Shown: positions 22,717-32,701 of the stretch, one piece after another
Layout: every line of letters starts with the position of its first letter
Numbering within the stretch: position 1 is the first letter of the stretch
Assembly: GCA_944389395.1 (NCBI GenBank)
Contig: CALXME010000016.1
Location: forward strand, 1-34,168
Length of the DNA stretch: 34,168 bases
Source: an uncultured Clostridia bacterium
GTDB lineage: Bacteria > Bacillota > Clostridia > TANB77 > CAG-508
Direction: 5' to 3'
Position numbers and translations under genes: made by a program
Notes under the pieces: generated by a model
Told to the model about the DNA's origin: nothing
Database searches by the model: none
Seen by the model: only the letters and a program-made list of their open reading frames with translations

Positions 22717-25449
22717 CTATTCTTCTTCTTTGGTCGTATTGATTTTTAATAATTTAAAGATTTCTACAATAACAATAGGTGCTAATATTAATCCTATTAA
22801 TTCCAAAATATTTTCTGTTGGTAATAATGGTATACTAAATACTGTTCTTAATGCTGGTACTGCTAAAATAACAAACATTAAAGCTGCTGATGCAAGTACT
22901 GCCCAAATTAGTTTACTATTATTAAATACTTTTGTTTTAAATAAAGACCTTTTGTTATCTCTTACATTAAATACATGTGCTAGCTCAGATAATGCTAGTG
23001 TAACAAATGCCATTGTTTGCCCTACCTCTATTTTAGATTCATCTAAAGTTAATCCATCTATTGGCTCTGTTGTTGTTGCTAAACCTATCATAAATGCTCC
23101 TAATGTTAATAGTCCAATCATAACTCCTTGATAAATAACTCTCCATGTCATTCCTTTGGTAAATACACCTTTACTTGGTTTTGCTGGTTTTCTGTTCATG
23201 ATATCTTTGTTGGCTGGATCAAATGCTAATGCTAGTGCTGGTAATGAATCTGTTACTAAGTTTATCCATAAGATATGGATTGGTAATAATATTTCTAGAT
23301 GTGTAATATCTGTTATTCCAAACCATGTTGCAAATAATGGTGTACATAGTGTTGCTAAAAATAATACAATGATTTCTCCAACATTACTTGATAATAGAAA
23401 TTGAATTACTTTTAAAATATTATCATAAATTCTTCTTCCTTCTTCTACTGCAGATACAATTGTTGCAAAGTTATCATCTGTTAATATAACATCTGCAGCT
23501 TCTTTTGCAACATCTGTTCCTACTATTCCCATTGCACATCCTATATCAGATGTTTTTAATGCTGGGCTATCATTTACTCCATCTCCTGTCATGGCTACTA
23601 TTTCTCCGTTTTTTTGCCATGCTTTTACAATTCTTACTTTATGTTCTGGAGATACTCTAGCATATACTGAAAATTGTCTTACCTTTTTTTCTAGTTCTTC
23701 GTCTGACATTTTTTCTAGTTCTAAACCAGTAATTGCTTCTTCTTCTTTTTCTAAAATTCCTAATTTTTTGGCTATGGCTGTTGCTGTGATTTTGTGATCT
23801 CCTGTTATCATAACTGTTTTAATCCCTGCAGTTTTACATTTTTCTACTGCCTTTTTAGCTTCTTCTCTTGGTGGATCTATCATTCCAACCATTCCAATAA
23901 AGGTTAGGTCTTTTTCCATTTCTTCCATTTCTTGTTTAGTTGGTTTATGGTCTAATTCTTTATACGCACAAGCTAACACTCTTAATGCTTCTTTTGCCAT
24001 TTCTTCATTTTTTTGTCTAATGGTCTTGCTATATTCTTCTAAATCCTGTTTCTTTTCATTATTGAAAATATAGCTATTACAGCATTTTAGTAATTCATCT
24101 ACTCCACCTTTTGTATATACCATATATTTTCCATTTTCTTCATTTACTGTTGTCATTAATTTTCTATCAGAATCAAATGGTATTTCATCAATACGTGGCA
24201 TTTGATTATAAATGTTTGAATCATACTCTAATTTAAATGCCATATCTACTAATGCTGTTTCTGTTGGATCTCCAGTTAAACTTCCATCTTTAGATATTTT
24301 TGTATCATTACATAACATATTCGCATATATTAATTTTTCTAAATCTTCTTTTTGTTCGTATTTTTTCATATCTGATAAATTTGATATTTGACTATTAATA
24401 AAGATTTTTTCTACTGTCATTTTGTTTTGTGTTAGTGTTCCTGTTTTATCAGAACAAATAACAGTGGCACTTCCTAATGTTTCTACTGCTGGTAGTCTTT
24501 TTACAATTGCGTTTTTCTTTACCATTTTTTGGACACCTATTGCTAAAACGATTGTAGATACTGCAACTAATCCTTCTGGTATTGCTGCTACCGCTAAACT
24601 AACTGCTGTCATAAACATCTGAATAGGTTCTTTTCCTTGAATTAATCCAATTATAAATATAATAACACAAATTGAAATTGCTACAATTCCTAGTGTTTTT
24701 CCTAACCTATTTAATTTTTGTTGCAATGGTGTTTCTTGTTTTTCTGTTGCATTTATCATTCCTGCAATTTTACCAACTTCTGTTGTCATTCCAGTTTCTA
24801 CTACAATTCCTTTTCCTCTTCCATAAGTTACTAAGCTAGAAGAGAATAGCATATTTAATCTATCGCCAATACCTATTTCTGTACCTTCTATTTTTTCCGC
24901 ATTTTTTTCTACTGGTACAGACTCTCCTGTTAAAGATGATTCTTGTGATTTTAAGTTGACAGCTTCTATAATTCTTAAATCTGCTGGAATATAATCTCCT
25001 GTATCTAATACCACAATATCTCCTGGGACTAATTCTTTTGCTGGAACTACTGTTATTTCTCCATTTCTTATTACTTTAGATGCATGATCTGTTAGTTTTT
25101 GCAAAGCTTCTAATGATTTTTCAGCTTTAGATTCTTGAGTTACTCCAATAATCGCATTGACAATAACTACAATTAAAATAATGATTGTATCTGTTACTCC
25201 TTCTCCTTCTGCTATTCCTACTGCTCCTGATACAATTGCTGCAATGATTAATACAATGATTGAAAAATCTTTAAATTGGTCTAAAAATCTTTGTAACAAT
25301 GTTTTCTTTTTGGCGGCTTTTAGTTCATTTAGTCCATATTTTTCCCTATTTTTTTTCACTTGCTCTGTGGATAATCCCTTTTCAATGTCAGTTTGTAGTT
25401 CTTGCTCCACCTCTTTTACCTCTTTGTTAAACCAATTGGCTTTTTCCAA
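22717..25449 (-). CDS. Calcium-type P-ATPase (P2A family)
   Basis: The 910-aa pump has the full P-type order: cation-ATPase N-terminal domain (1-60), helices M1-M2, actuator with TGES (174-177), M3-M4 with the ion-site motif IPEGL (290-294), the phosphorylated D334 in CSDKTGTLTQNK, a nucleotide domain with the Lys site YTKGGVDELL, the hinge MTGDGVNDSPALK, and six C-terminal helices with NLVTDSLPALALAFDP. This is the SERCA/PMCA-like bacterial type that exports Ca2+; related enzymes move other cations, so specificity is inferred. The start is TTG at 25449, placed 9 nt after AAAGGAG. Length is complete. It is followed immediately by the repeat-type terminator. Confidence 0.93.
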   Translation of the reverse strand: MEKANWFNKEVKEVEQELQTDIEKGLSTEQVKKNREKYGLNELKAAKKKTLLQRFLDQFKDFSIIVLIIAAIVSGAVGIAEGEGVTDTIIILIVVIVNAIIGVTQESKAEKSLEALQKLTDHASKVIRNGEITVVPAKELVPGDIVVLDTGDYIPADLRIIEAVNLKSQESSLTGESVPVEKNAEKIEGTEIGIGDRLNMLFSSSLVTYGRGKGIVVETGMTTEVGKIAGMINATEKQETPLQQKLNRLGKTLGIVAISICVIIFIIGLIQGKEPIQMFMTAVSLAVAAIPEGLVAVSTIVLAIGVQKMVKKNAIVKRLPAVETLGSATVICSDKTGTLTQNKMTVEKIFINSQISNLSDMKKYEQKEDLEKLIYANMLCNDTKISKDGSLTGDPTETALVDMAFKLEYDSNIYNQMPRIDEIPFDSDRKLMTTVNEENGKYMVYTKGGVDELLKCCNSYIFNNEKKQDLEEYSKTIRQKNEEMAKEALRVLACAYKELDHKPTKQEMEEMEKDLTFIGMVGMIDPPREEAKKAVEKCKTAGIKTVMITGDHKITATAIAKKLGILEKEEEAITGLELEKMSDEELEKKVRQFSVYARVSPEHKVRIVKAWQKNGEIVAMTGDGVNDSPALKTSDIGCAMGIVGTDVAKEAADVILTDDNFATIVSAVEEGRRIYDNILKVIQFLLSSNVGEIIVLFLATLCTPLFATWFGITDITHLEILLPIHILWINLVTDSLPALALAFDPANKDIMNRKPAKPSKGVFTKGMTWRVIYQGVMIGLLTLGAFMIGLATTTEPIDGLTLDESKIEVGQTMAFVTLALSELAHVFNVRDNKRSLFKTKVFNNSKLIWAVLASAALMFVILAVPALRTVFSIPLLPTENILELIGLILAPIVIVEIFKLLKINTTKEEE

Positions 25450-25543
25450 TTTTGACCACTCCTTTTTCTTATTTTTAACATTTATAATAAATTTTATAAC
25501 AAACTTTAACTTTTTAAATTTGAAAAATACTATTTTTGAAAAT

Positions 25544-25589
25544 AAAAAAGACTATTAAAGGATTTTTTATTTTTTCCTTTAAAAGTCTT
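25544..25589 (-). terminator. Terminator after tRNA-Glu
   Basis: 25548-25562 pairs with 25575-25589 over 15 bp with one mismatch (AAGACT…AGTCTT). On the minus strand the hairpin is followed by a T tract (25544-25549). The ~100 bp between it and the tRNA hold nothing I can recognise. Confidence 0.7.
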
Positions 25590-25687
25590 GCTTACTATTA
25601 GAAATAGTTTACTAACCAGATATTTAATATATCGCGACTGTTGATTAGCAATTAAAAAGCTACTCCCTTTTAATATGTTATTTTCAT

Positions 25688-25762
25688 TGGTGACCCGTAC
25701 GGGAATCGAACCCATGATTCCACCTTGAGAGGGTGGCGTCTTAACCGCTTGACCAACGGGCC
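25688..25762 (-). tRNA. tRNA-Glu (anticodon CUC)
   Basis: 75 nt including an encoded CCA. The acceptor stem GGCCCGT pairs with ACGGGTC (one G-U), the D-arm lies around GTCAAGCGGTTAAGAC, the anticodon stem CCACC/GGTGG encloses loop CTCTCAA with anticodon CTC, and the T-arm is GGGTTCGATTCCC. CUC reads the codon GAG. A dedicated promoter lies 17 bp upstream. Confidence 0.93.
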
Positions 25763-25778
25763 TTTTTTGTACCAATTA

Positions 25779-25807
25779 TTTATATCATTTTTGAAAGAAT
25801 TAGTCAA
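25779..25807 (-). promoter_or_regulatory. SigA promoter of tRNA-Glu
   Basis: Minus strand: TTGACT (25802-25807), 17-bp spacer, TATAAA (25779-25784), ending 17 bp before the tRNA 5' end. Confidence 0.75.
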
Positions 25808-25870
25808 CGGTTTTGAGCTTATTTTTGTTAAATTTGGTTACTAGTTAATGTTTTTTCACTTATCATTACT

Positions 25871-25967
25871 CAAAAGTATTGTTCTATTAATATTTTGCAG
25901 GCAAGACCCGGATTGTTACACCCCAAGCTTGCTTTTGCCAAATAATATTAATAGAACAATACTTTTG
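25871..25967. repeat. MITE-like inverted-repeat element (24-bp perfect arms)
   Basis: Arms 25871-25894 (CAAAAGTATTGTTCTATTAA…) and 25944-25967 are perfectly complementary. The 49-nt centre is much richer in GC than the surroundings (GGCAAGACCCGG, TTACACCCC) and has a second, imperfect stem GCAAG/CTTGC. No ORF. It fills most of the 301-bp gap between the tRNA and the plus-strand 84-aa gene, and shares no sequence with the element at 13021-13172. Confidence 0.75.
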
Positions 25968-26003
25968 AATATTTATTTTTTACTCATTATCTAGTAATTA
26001 AAT

Positions 26004-26032
26004 TTGTTTTTTCCTTTTATTTGTAGTATAAT
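26004..26032 (+). promoter_or_regulatory. Candidate promoter of the 84-aa gene
   Basis: TTGTTT (26004-26009), 17-bp spacer, TATAAT (26027-26032), 31 bp before the ATG. The -10 is perfect and the -35 weak. Confidence 0.5.
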
Positions 26033-26063
26033 TAAGTTAGTCCTTAATATAGGAGGGATTTCT

Positions 26064-26318
26064 ATGAAGAAAAAAAATAATGAATTTAAAGAAAAAATTG
26101 TGGCTTTAGCTAAACTTCACAAAGATGAGGTTTCTATTAAAGAAATAAAAAAAGAACCTCTTAGTATTATAGATATTCAAAAAGCAACAGAGGTTGTTGT
26201 ACCTTATGAAACCAAAGAGGAAAAAGAGAAAAGAATTAAAGCAGAACGTGAAAAGTATTTAGGAGCAAATAGAAAAAGAGCCCCAGATGGTTCTCCTGGG
26301 GAATTTAGAGATTTATAA
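26064..26318 (+). CDS. Hypothetical protein, 84 aa
   Basis: A small, highly charged soluble protein (MKKKNNEFKEKIVALAKLHKD…, ending KRAPDGSPGEFRDL). The first two thirds are likely helical, then a conserved-looking VVPYETKEEKEKRIKAEREKYLGANRKR segment. I do not recognise a family. The start at 26064 is fixed by AGGAGGG 7 nt upstream; an upstream in-frame start at 26004 would overlap the promoter. It is one of only two plus-strand genes here and ends in a bidirectional terminator shared with obg. Confidence 0.75.
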   Translation: MKKKNNEFKEKIVALAKLHKDEVSIKEIKKEPLSIIDIQKATEVVVPYETKEEKEKRIKAEREKYLGANRKRAPDGSPGEFRDL

Positions 26319-26326
26319 TGTTAAAG

Positions 26327-26360
26327 CTCGAGGGAATTTTATTGAAATCCCTCGAGTTTT

Positions 26361-26362
<2 letters not shown>
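26327..26362. terminator. Bidirectional terminator between the 84-aa gene and obg
   Basis: CTCGAGGGA (26327-26335) pairs with TCCCTCGAG (26348-26356), followed on the plus strand by six T. It clearly serves the plus-strand gene; on the minus strand it follows the obg stop within 4 nt but has a poorer T tract. Confidence 0.85.
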
Positions 26363-27642
<1,280 letters not shown>

Positions 27643-27664
27643 CGCTTTCTCCTTTACAAAATGT

Positions 27665-28675
27665 TTATTCAAAATAATCTAATTTCATTGCTTTTTTTAC
27701 TTTTTTCATAGTTTGTTTTGCGACTTCTCTTGCTTTTTTAGTTCCTTCTATTAAAATTTTATCTACTTCTTCTGGATGTGCTTCATAATAAGCTCTTTTT
27801 TCTCTTATTGGTCTTAATTCTTCTATGATATTTTTAGCAAGTTGTTTTTTACAAGCTACACATCCTCTTTTTCCTGCCTTACACTCTTCACATACTGTTT
27901 TTACATCTTCTTTTGGTGTAAATAAATTATGATAATAAGCTACCATACATATATCAGGATTTCCTAAATCATCTTTTTTTATTCTATTAGGGTCTGTAAT
28001 AGCACTCATTACTTTTTTGGTAATTTCTTCTTCTGTATCAGATAAATAAATTGCATTTCCTAAAGATTTTCCCATTTTTTCATTGCCATCTAATCCTTTG
28101 ATTCTTTTTGAATTAGATAAAACTGCTTTTGGTTCTTTTAGTACTTCTCCATAAATACTATTGAATTTACGCACAATTTCTCTACATTGTTCTATCAATG
28201 GTAACTGATCCTCTCCTACTGGAACCAATTCTCCTTCGAAAGTAGTAATATCTGCTGCCTGACTAACAGGATATCCTAAAAATCCATAAGTAACACTTTC
28301 TCCAAATAACTCTTTTTTTTGTGCAATTTCTGTTTTTACAGTTGGATTTCTTTCTAGTCTTGCAATTGTTACTAAATTAGAATAGTATACTGTCAATTCT
28401 GCTGTTTCTGGTATCATAGATTGCACATATATAGTTGTTTTTTTAGGGTCAATTCCTATAGATAAATAATCTATTGCAACTTCCCTTACATTTTTTCTAA
28501 CTTTTTCTGGTTCGTTAAAATTATCAGTTAGTGCTTGCACATCTGCAATTAAAATAAATTGGTCATATTCTGGATTTTCTTGCATTTCTAATCTTGTTTT
28601 TAAAGAACCAAAATAATGTCCTATATGTAATCTTCCAGTTGGTCTATCTCCTGTTAATATTCTTTTTTTCTCCAT
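27665..28675 (-). CDS. trpS: Tryptophanyl-tRNA synthetase
   Basis: A 336-aa class I synthetase that charges tRNA-Trp. Visible are the HIGH motif in [15 protein letters not shown] (H17-H20) and the KMSKS-type loop EKMGKSLGN. The conserved [19 protein letters not shown] segment binds the tryptophan side. The insert [16 protein letters not shown] carries four Cys, suggesting a zinc knuckle, which some clostridial TrpRS have. AAAGGTAAGAAG before the ATG gives the ribosome site. No T-box leader is present; the gene sits inside the operon 53 nt after rimO. Confidence 0.96.
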   Translation of the reverse strand: MEKKRILTGDRPTGRLHIGHYFGSLKTRLEMQENPEYDQFILIADVQALTDNFNEPEKVRKNVREVAIDYLSIGIDPKKTTIYVQSMIPETAELTVYYSNLVTIARLERNPTVKTEIAQKKELFGESVTYGFLGYPVSQAADITTFEGELVPVGEDQLPLIEQCREIVRKFNSIYGEVLKEPKAVLSNSKRIKGLDGNEKMGKSLGNAIYLSDTEEEITKKVMSAITDPNRIKKDDLGNPDICMVAYYHNLFTPKEDVKTVCEECKAGKRGCVACKKQLAKNIIEELRPIREKRAYYEAHPEEVDKILIEGTKKAREVAKQTMKKVKKAMKLDYFE

Positions 28676-28728
28676 CTTCTTACCTTTCCTTTCTTCAAAA
28701 TCAAGTTATAAAATATCATTTTCAGCTT

Positions 28729-30096
28729 TTAATCTACTAATTTTGCAATTAAATCATATTCTTTTGTGTCTATAATTTGTGCTTCTGCAAACTGATTGAC
28801 TAATTCTTGTGCATTTTCTTTTTCATTTTTGATAAATACCAGTCCATCCATATCTGGAACATCTTGCATTGTTCTTCCAATAAGATATTTTCCGTCAAAA
28901 GATATGTTTTCTATTAATACTTTACATTTTTTCCCTAACCATTTTTTTAAGTTTTGTCGTGAATTTTTTTGTTGTATTTTCATTATTTTATTATATCTTG
29001 CTTTTTTTGTGTTTCCATGTATTTGTTCTGGTAGTCTTGCTGCTGGTGTTCCTTCTTCTTTAGAATACATAAAAACTCCTAACTTATCAAATTTTGAGTT
29101 TGCTACAAATTCTTCTAATTCTTTGAATTGTTCCTTTGTTTCTCCTGGGAATCCTACAATTAAACTAGTTCTTAATGTTACTTCTGGTATTTGTTTCCTT
29201 ATTTTTTGGATTAATTCTTCTATTTGTTCTTTGCTGGTTCTTCTATTCATTCTTTTTAAAACTTGATTAGAAATATGTTGTATTGGTATATCAAAATATT
29301 TTGCTATTTTAGGTGTTGTTGCTACTGTTTGGATTAATTCGTCTGTAATTCCTTCTGGATAAGAATATAGAAAACGTATCCATTCAATCCCTTTTATTTT
29401 ACTTAATTCCTTTAGTAAACTAGCTAATTTGCTTTCTCCATATAAGTCGATTCCATATTTTGTGGTATCTTGTGCAATAATAATCAATTCTTTAATTCCT
29501 TGTTTTACAAGTTTATTTGCTTCTTCTAAAATATCTTCTTTTTTTCTACTTACAAATTCACCTCTTATTAAAGGAATAGCACAATATGTACATTTATTAC
29601 TACATCCTTCTCCAATTTTTAAATATGCATAATTGTTCCCAGTAGTAATAGTTCTATTTAAGAATTGTTCTTGTGTTAACATTGGCATAACTTTATTTGC
29701 TTTTTTATTTTTTTCGTATTTTATACCATTTTCTTGATACCTGTTTGGTTTTATTAGTGCTACTATTTTTTCCCACATTTGATTATAATCTTCTATTTTT
29801 AAGAATAAGTCTACTTCTGGCAAAGCTTTTACTAAATCCTCATAATATCTTTGTACTAAGCATCCCATCACTATTAGATATTGGCATTTTTGATGTTTGT
29901 ATTCAGCCATTTCTAAAATCGTATTAATAGCTTCTTCTTTAGCAGTTTCGATAAAGCCACATGTATTTATTACTATTATTTGTGCATCTTCTGCTTCATT
30001 TACTATTATATAATTATTTTTTTTAAATTCTCCAATTAAAACTTCTGTATCTATTAAATTTTTACTACATCCTAATGATACAAATCCTACTTTCAT
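28729..30096 (-). CDS. rimO: Ribosomal protein S12 methylthiotransferase RimO
   Basis: RimO is a radical-SAM enzyme that adds a methylthio group to an Asp of ribosomal protein S12. The 455-aa protein has the UPF0004 domain with three cluster Cys (SLGCSKNLID, INTCGFIETA, MGCLVQRY), the radical-SAM motif CSNKCTYCAIP, SYPEGITDELI, and a C-terminal TRAM domain (about 385-455). The DTEVLIGEF and FVSLGC text distinguishes RimO from MiaB. The nearest strong ribosome site (AAAGGAG) is 35 nt before the ATG, separated from it by a perfect 22-bp palindrome, so initiation may use a hairpin or a mini-ORF. Third gene of the pth-to-obg operon. Confidence 0.93.
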   Translation of the reverse strand: MKVGFVSLGCSKNLIDTEVLIGEFKKNNYIIVNEAEDAQIIVINTCGFIETAKEEAINTILEMAEYKHQKCQYLIVMGCLVQRYYEDLVKALPEVDLFLKIEDYNQMWEKIVALIKPNRYQENGIKYEKNKKANKVMPMLTQEQFLNRTITTGNNYAYLKIGEGCSNKCTYCAIPLIRGEFVSRKKEDILEEANKLVKQGIKELIIIAQDTTKYGIDLYGESKLASLLKELSKIKGIEWIRFLYSYPEGITDELIQTVATTPKIAKYFDIPIQHISNQVLKRMNRRTSKEQIEELIQKIRKQIPEVTLRTSLIVGFPGETKEQFKELEEFVANSKFDKLGVFMYSKEEGTPAARLPEQIHGNTKKARYNKIMKIQQKNSRQNLKKWLGKKCKVLIENISFDGKYLIGRTMQDVPDMDGLVFIKNEKENAQELVNQFAEAQIIDTKEYDLIAKLVD

Positions 30097-30104
30097 TTTT
30101 TGTT

Positions 30105-30126
30105 ATGTTAATTATATAATTAACAT
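30105..30126. repeat. Perfect 22-bp palindrome between rng and rimO
   Basis: ATGTTAATTAT followed directly by its reverse complement. On the minus strand it lies between AAAGGAG and the rimO ATG and also begins a 4-codon ORF (ATG-TTA-ATT-ATA-TAA) with ideal ribosome-site spacing. Folding would bring AAAGGAG close to the rimO start. Confidence 0.7.
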
Positions 30127-30138
30127 TTTCTCCTTTCT

Positions 30139-31335
30139 TTAATTTTCTTTATGGCTACATATATGTTTTCTTGTCATTTCCATTAAATCTAATTTTGTAA
30201 ATCCTTCTACCTGTGTTTTTGTTCTATCTTTTTTTAATTCTTCTTTTAGCAAATTTTCTATCTTTTCTTTATCTTCTTCGTCTTTCATATCTATATAATC
30301 AATAATAATAATTCCACCAATATCTCTTAACCTTATTTGTTTTGCAACTTCTATTGTTGCTTCTTTATTAACTAAAAATACGGTTTGTTCAACATCATTT
30401 TTTCCTGTATATTTTCCAGTATTGACATCTACAGCTGTTAATGCTTCTGTTTTGTCAATCGTAATAAATCCTCCACACTTTAACCAAATTTTTCTATTTT
30501 GCATCTTACTAATTTGCTCATTTATATTATTTTTATCAAACAAATCTTTTTCTTTGTCATATAATATTTGTAGATTTTTATATTCTTTATTTTCTTTTTT
30601 TAAAATTTCTAGTCTTTGTTCTTCTTTTTTATCATTTGTTATAATTGTTTTTAAATCTTTATTTGATAAATCTATCAACATTTTTTCGATAATATCTTCA
30701 CTTTTATATAATAGTTTAGGTTCATTTTTTTCTGGATCTATACTTGTTTTTAATATTTTATTCCATTTATTTTCTATATATTTAATATCTTCTATTAATT
30801 CTTGTGTTTTATTTTTAGCTGATGTTCTGATAATAGCACCATTTCCTGGTGTTAAGTTTTCTTTTACTAAAGAAATTAGCCTTTCTTCCTCTTTTTTATC
30901 TTCTATTTTTTGAGATATTGTAATGATATCTGTATTTGGCATTAATACGATATATTTACTTGGTAAATTTATATGTGTAGAAATTCTTGCTCCTTTTTTT
31001 TCATTACTATCTTTTTTTACTTGCACTAATATTTTTTGTTCTGGTTTTAATAATTTCTCAATATGCATTTGATTTTCGATTAAATTTCTATCTTGTTTTA
31101 CTTCATCTATTTTAGGTAAAATATCTTTAAAATGAATAAAACTATTTTTTCCTGTTCCAATATCAACAAATGCTGCTTGAATTCCTTTCACAATATCTTT
31201 TACAATACCTATATATATATTTCCTTCTTTTCTTTCTAATTCATTATCTTCTTCATAATACTCTACTAAGTTTCCATTTTCGACTAATGCAATTTGTTTT
31301 TGTTTTTCTTCTTTTTTTATGATTAATTCTAACAT
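30139..31335 (-). CDS. rng: Ribonuclease E/G family protein, short form
   Basis: RNase G/E proteins are endonucleases that process rRNA and decay mRNA. The 398-aa protein has the S1 domain (IYIGIVKDIVKGIQAAFVDIGTGKNSFIHF, about 38-125) and the catalytic DNase-I-like part with the two acidic positions in TAVDVNTGKYTG and IIIIDYIDMKDEEDK. It ends MTRKHICSHKEN. The usual C-terminal zinc-link CPxC and small domain (E. coli RNase G is ~489 aa) are absent. No CGG or other frame break explains this, so the short form seems genuine; tetramerisation may be lost. AAAGGAAGGG precedes the ATG; it starts 14 nt after pth. Confidence 0.88.
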   Translation of the reverse strand: MLELIIKKEEKQKQIALVENGNLVEYYEEDNELERKEGNIYIGIVKDIVKGIQAAFVDIGTGKNSFIHFKDILPKIDEVKQDRNLIENQMHIEKLLKPEQKILVQVKKDSNEKKGARISTHINLPSKYIVLMPNTDIITISQKIEDKKEEERLISLVKENLTPGNGAIIRTSAKNKTQELIEDIKYIENKWNKILKTSIDPEKNEPKLLYKSEDIIEKMLIDLSNKDLKTIITNDKKEEQRLEILKKENKEYKNLQILYDKEKDLFDKNNINEQISKMQNRKIWLKCGGFITIDKTEALTAVDVNTGKYTGKNDVEQTVFLVNKEATIEVAKQIRLRDIGGIIIIDYIDMKDEEDKEKIENLLKEELKKDRTKTQVEGFTKLDLMEMTRKHICSHKEN

Positions 31336-31349
31336 CTTTGCCCTTCCTT

Positions 31350-31907
31350 TTAATTAAATTGATTCATTGCAACATCTATTCCTGATTTTAAAATTTCGAT
31401 AATTGCATCTTTTGCTTTTGTAGTGGCTTTGTCTAATATTTCTTGTTCTTCTTTTGGAATAGGTCCTATTACATAGTAAATATTATCAGATTTATCTTTA
31501 GGTGTTCCTATTCCGACACGAATCCTTGGAAAATTCTCACTTTTCAAATGTTCTACAACCGATTTCATTCCATTATGAGAACCTGCTCCTCCTTTTTTTC
31601 TGATTTTTACTTTTCCTATGTCAATATCCATATCATCATATATAACTAGAATATTTTCTACCGGTATATGATAATAATTTACTACTTCTTGGATACTTTC
31701 CCCGCTTAGGTTCATATAGGTCTGTGGCTTTAATAAGATTACTTTTTGTTTTTCTATTTCTCCTATTCCATATAATCCTTTAAATTTTTTTTTCGTTATT
31801 TCTATTTGGTATTGTTTTGCTAATTTATTGATTACATGAAATCCCATATTGTGTCTTGTTTGTTCATATTCTTCTTCTGGGTTTCCTAATCCCACTATTA
31901 AATACAT
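31350..31907 (-). CDS. pth: Peptidyl-tRNA hydrolase
   Basis: Pth releases tRNA from drop-off peptidyl-tRNA. The 185-aa protein carries the family motifs: VGLGNPEEEYEQTRHNMGFHVI (with the catalytic His in RHNMGF), LKPQTYMNLSGESI, VIYDDMDIDIGKVKIRKKGGAGSHNGMKSVVEHL and FPRIRVGIG. Length is normal. GAGGGGAAAAG before the ATG is a good ribosome site. First gene of an operon continuing with rng, rimO, trpS and obg, all of translation and ribosome maturation. A SigA promoter lies upstream. Confidence 0.97.
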   Translation of the reverse strand: MYLIVGLGNPEEEYEQTRHNMGFHVINKLAKQYQIEITKKKFKGLYGIGEIEKQKVILLKPQTYMNLSGESIQEVVNYYHIPVENILVIYDDMDIDIGKVKIRKKGGAGSHNGMKSVVEHLKSENFPRIRVGIGTPKDKSDNIYYVIGPIPKEEQEILDKATTKAKDAIIEILKSGIDVAMNQFN

Positions 31908-31962
31908 CTTTTCCCCTCGTTTCTTTCCTATGTTTGTTTATACTTTACATTTAGACTATTCT

Positions 31963-31991
31963 ATTTTACCTTGTTTTTGGCTTTTTTTCAA
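31963..31991 (-). promoter_or_regulatory. SigA promoter of the pth-rng-rimO-trpS-obg operon
   Basis: Minus strand: TTGAAA (31986-31991), 17-bp spacer, TAAAAT (31963-31968), ~56 bp before pth. Confidence 0.65.
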
Positions 31992-32011
31992 GTTTTTCTT
32001 TAAAATAGAAC

Positions 32012-32038
32012 AAAAAAAAGCACTTGATAGTGCTTTTT
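32012..32038 (-). terminator. spoVG terminator
   Basis: AAAAAGCACT (32015-32024) pairs with AGTGCTTTTT (32029-32038) around TGAT. On the minus strand it lies 10 nt after the spoVG stop and ends in eight T. Confidence 0.9.
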
Positions 32039-32048
32039 CATCTATACA

Positions 32049-32330
32049 TTATTCTGCTGATTCTTCTGTTCCTTCAGCTTCTGGAGCTTCATAAGCTTCT
32101 AAGATAGCTTTTTGGATTTTTTCTCTTGTTTCAGCATTGATTGGATGAGCTATATCTTTGAATTCTCCGTTTGGAGTTTTTCTACTTGGCATAGCTATAA
32201 ATAATCCATTTTGACTTTCGATAACTTTAATATCATGAATAACAAATTCGTTATCGAATGTTACAGAAGCAACAGCTTTCATTCTGTTCTCTGAATTTAC
32301 TTTTCTTAAACGTACATCTGTGATTTGCAT
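32049..32330 (-). CDS. spoVG: SpoVG, sporulation/septation RNA-binding regulator
   Basis: The 93-aa protein is a complete Spo[74 protein letters not shown], then an acidic Ala/Glu tail. SpoVG is a small site-specific nucleic-acid-binding protein that influences septation, sporulation, capsule and stress genes. I chose ATG at 32330 by family alignment; an upstream in-frame start at 32375 would precede the ribosome-site region AAGGAAGGCGGTG. A textbook SigH promoter lies 72-98 bp upstream and a terminator directly downstream, so it is monocistronic. Confidence 0.96.
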   Translation of the reverse strand: MQITDVRLRKVNSENRMKAVASVTFDNEFVIHDIKVIESQNGLFIAMPSRKTPNGEFKDIAHPINAETREKIQKAILEAYEAPEAEGTEESAE

Positions 32331-32401
32331 TTTGCGTGCACCGCCTTCCTTAAGTTTTAAATATATTTTGTACATATTTTAATCTTATGTACAATTATAT
32401 T

Positions 32402-32428
32402 ATTCTTCATAAAAAATTTTTTCCCTTC
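32402..32428 (-). promoter_or_regulatory. SigH promoter of spoVG
   Basis: Minus strand: GAAGGGAAA (32420-32428), 11-bp spacer, GAAGAAT (32402-32408). This fits the SigH pattern RnAGGAwWW-N11/12-RnnGAAT with one mismatch. spoVG is the classical SigH-dependent gene of Bacillus, so motif and gene agree. Confidence 0.8.
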
Positions 32429-32643
32429 TTTTTTTGAAAAAATTTTAAGTTTTTTTGTAATTTTTTGTAACTTTCAATTTTTTCAAAAACATCTATCACA
32501 ACTTATGCTTATTTTCATATTCTATATTGTTCTTACTATTCACAGATGTTTTATATAATATCATGTTTTTTTATTATTAATTTATTTGTTGTAATTGTAA
32601 CATATTAATATTATTTTAATTTTTAATTTTTTCTTATAAACTA

Positions 32644-32672
32644 TTGAATTTTTAACTGTTACATTATATAAT
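32644..32672 (+). promoter_or_regulatory. SigA promoter of murC
   Basis: TTGAAT (32644-32649), 17-bp spacer, TATAAT (32667-32672), 29 bp before the ATG. It lies in a 371-bp divergent gap with the spoVG SigH promoter; the ~210 bp between them are AT-rich and otherwise show nothing. Confidence 0.75.
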
Positions 32673-32701
32673 TTATCTGTTATTTAAAAGGAGTGTACAA
32701 A

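Noticed and set aside
25450..25543. Promoter of the Ca-ATPase
   Set aside because: The gap is AT-rich with TATAAA-like text, but I could not find a convincing -35/-10 pair with proper spacing.
25530..25775. 81-codon minus-strand ORF covering the tRNA region
   Set aside because: It runs through tRNA-Glu and its terminator; not a protein gene.
27665..28728. T-box riboswitch before trpS
   Set aside because: Only 53 bp separate rimO and trpS; no T-box sequence, specifier stem or terminator is present.
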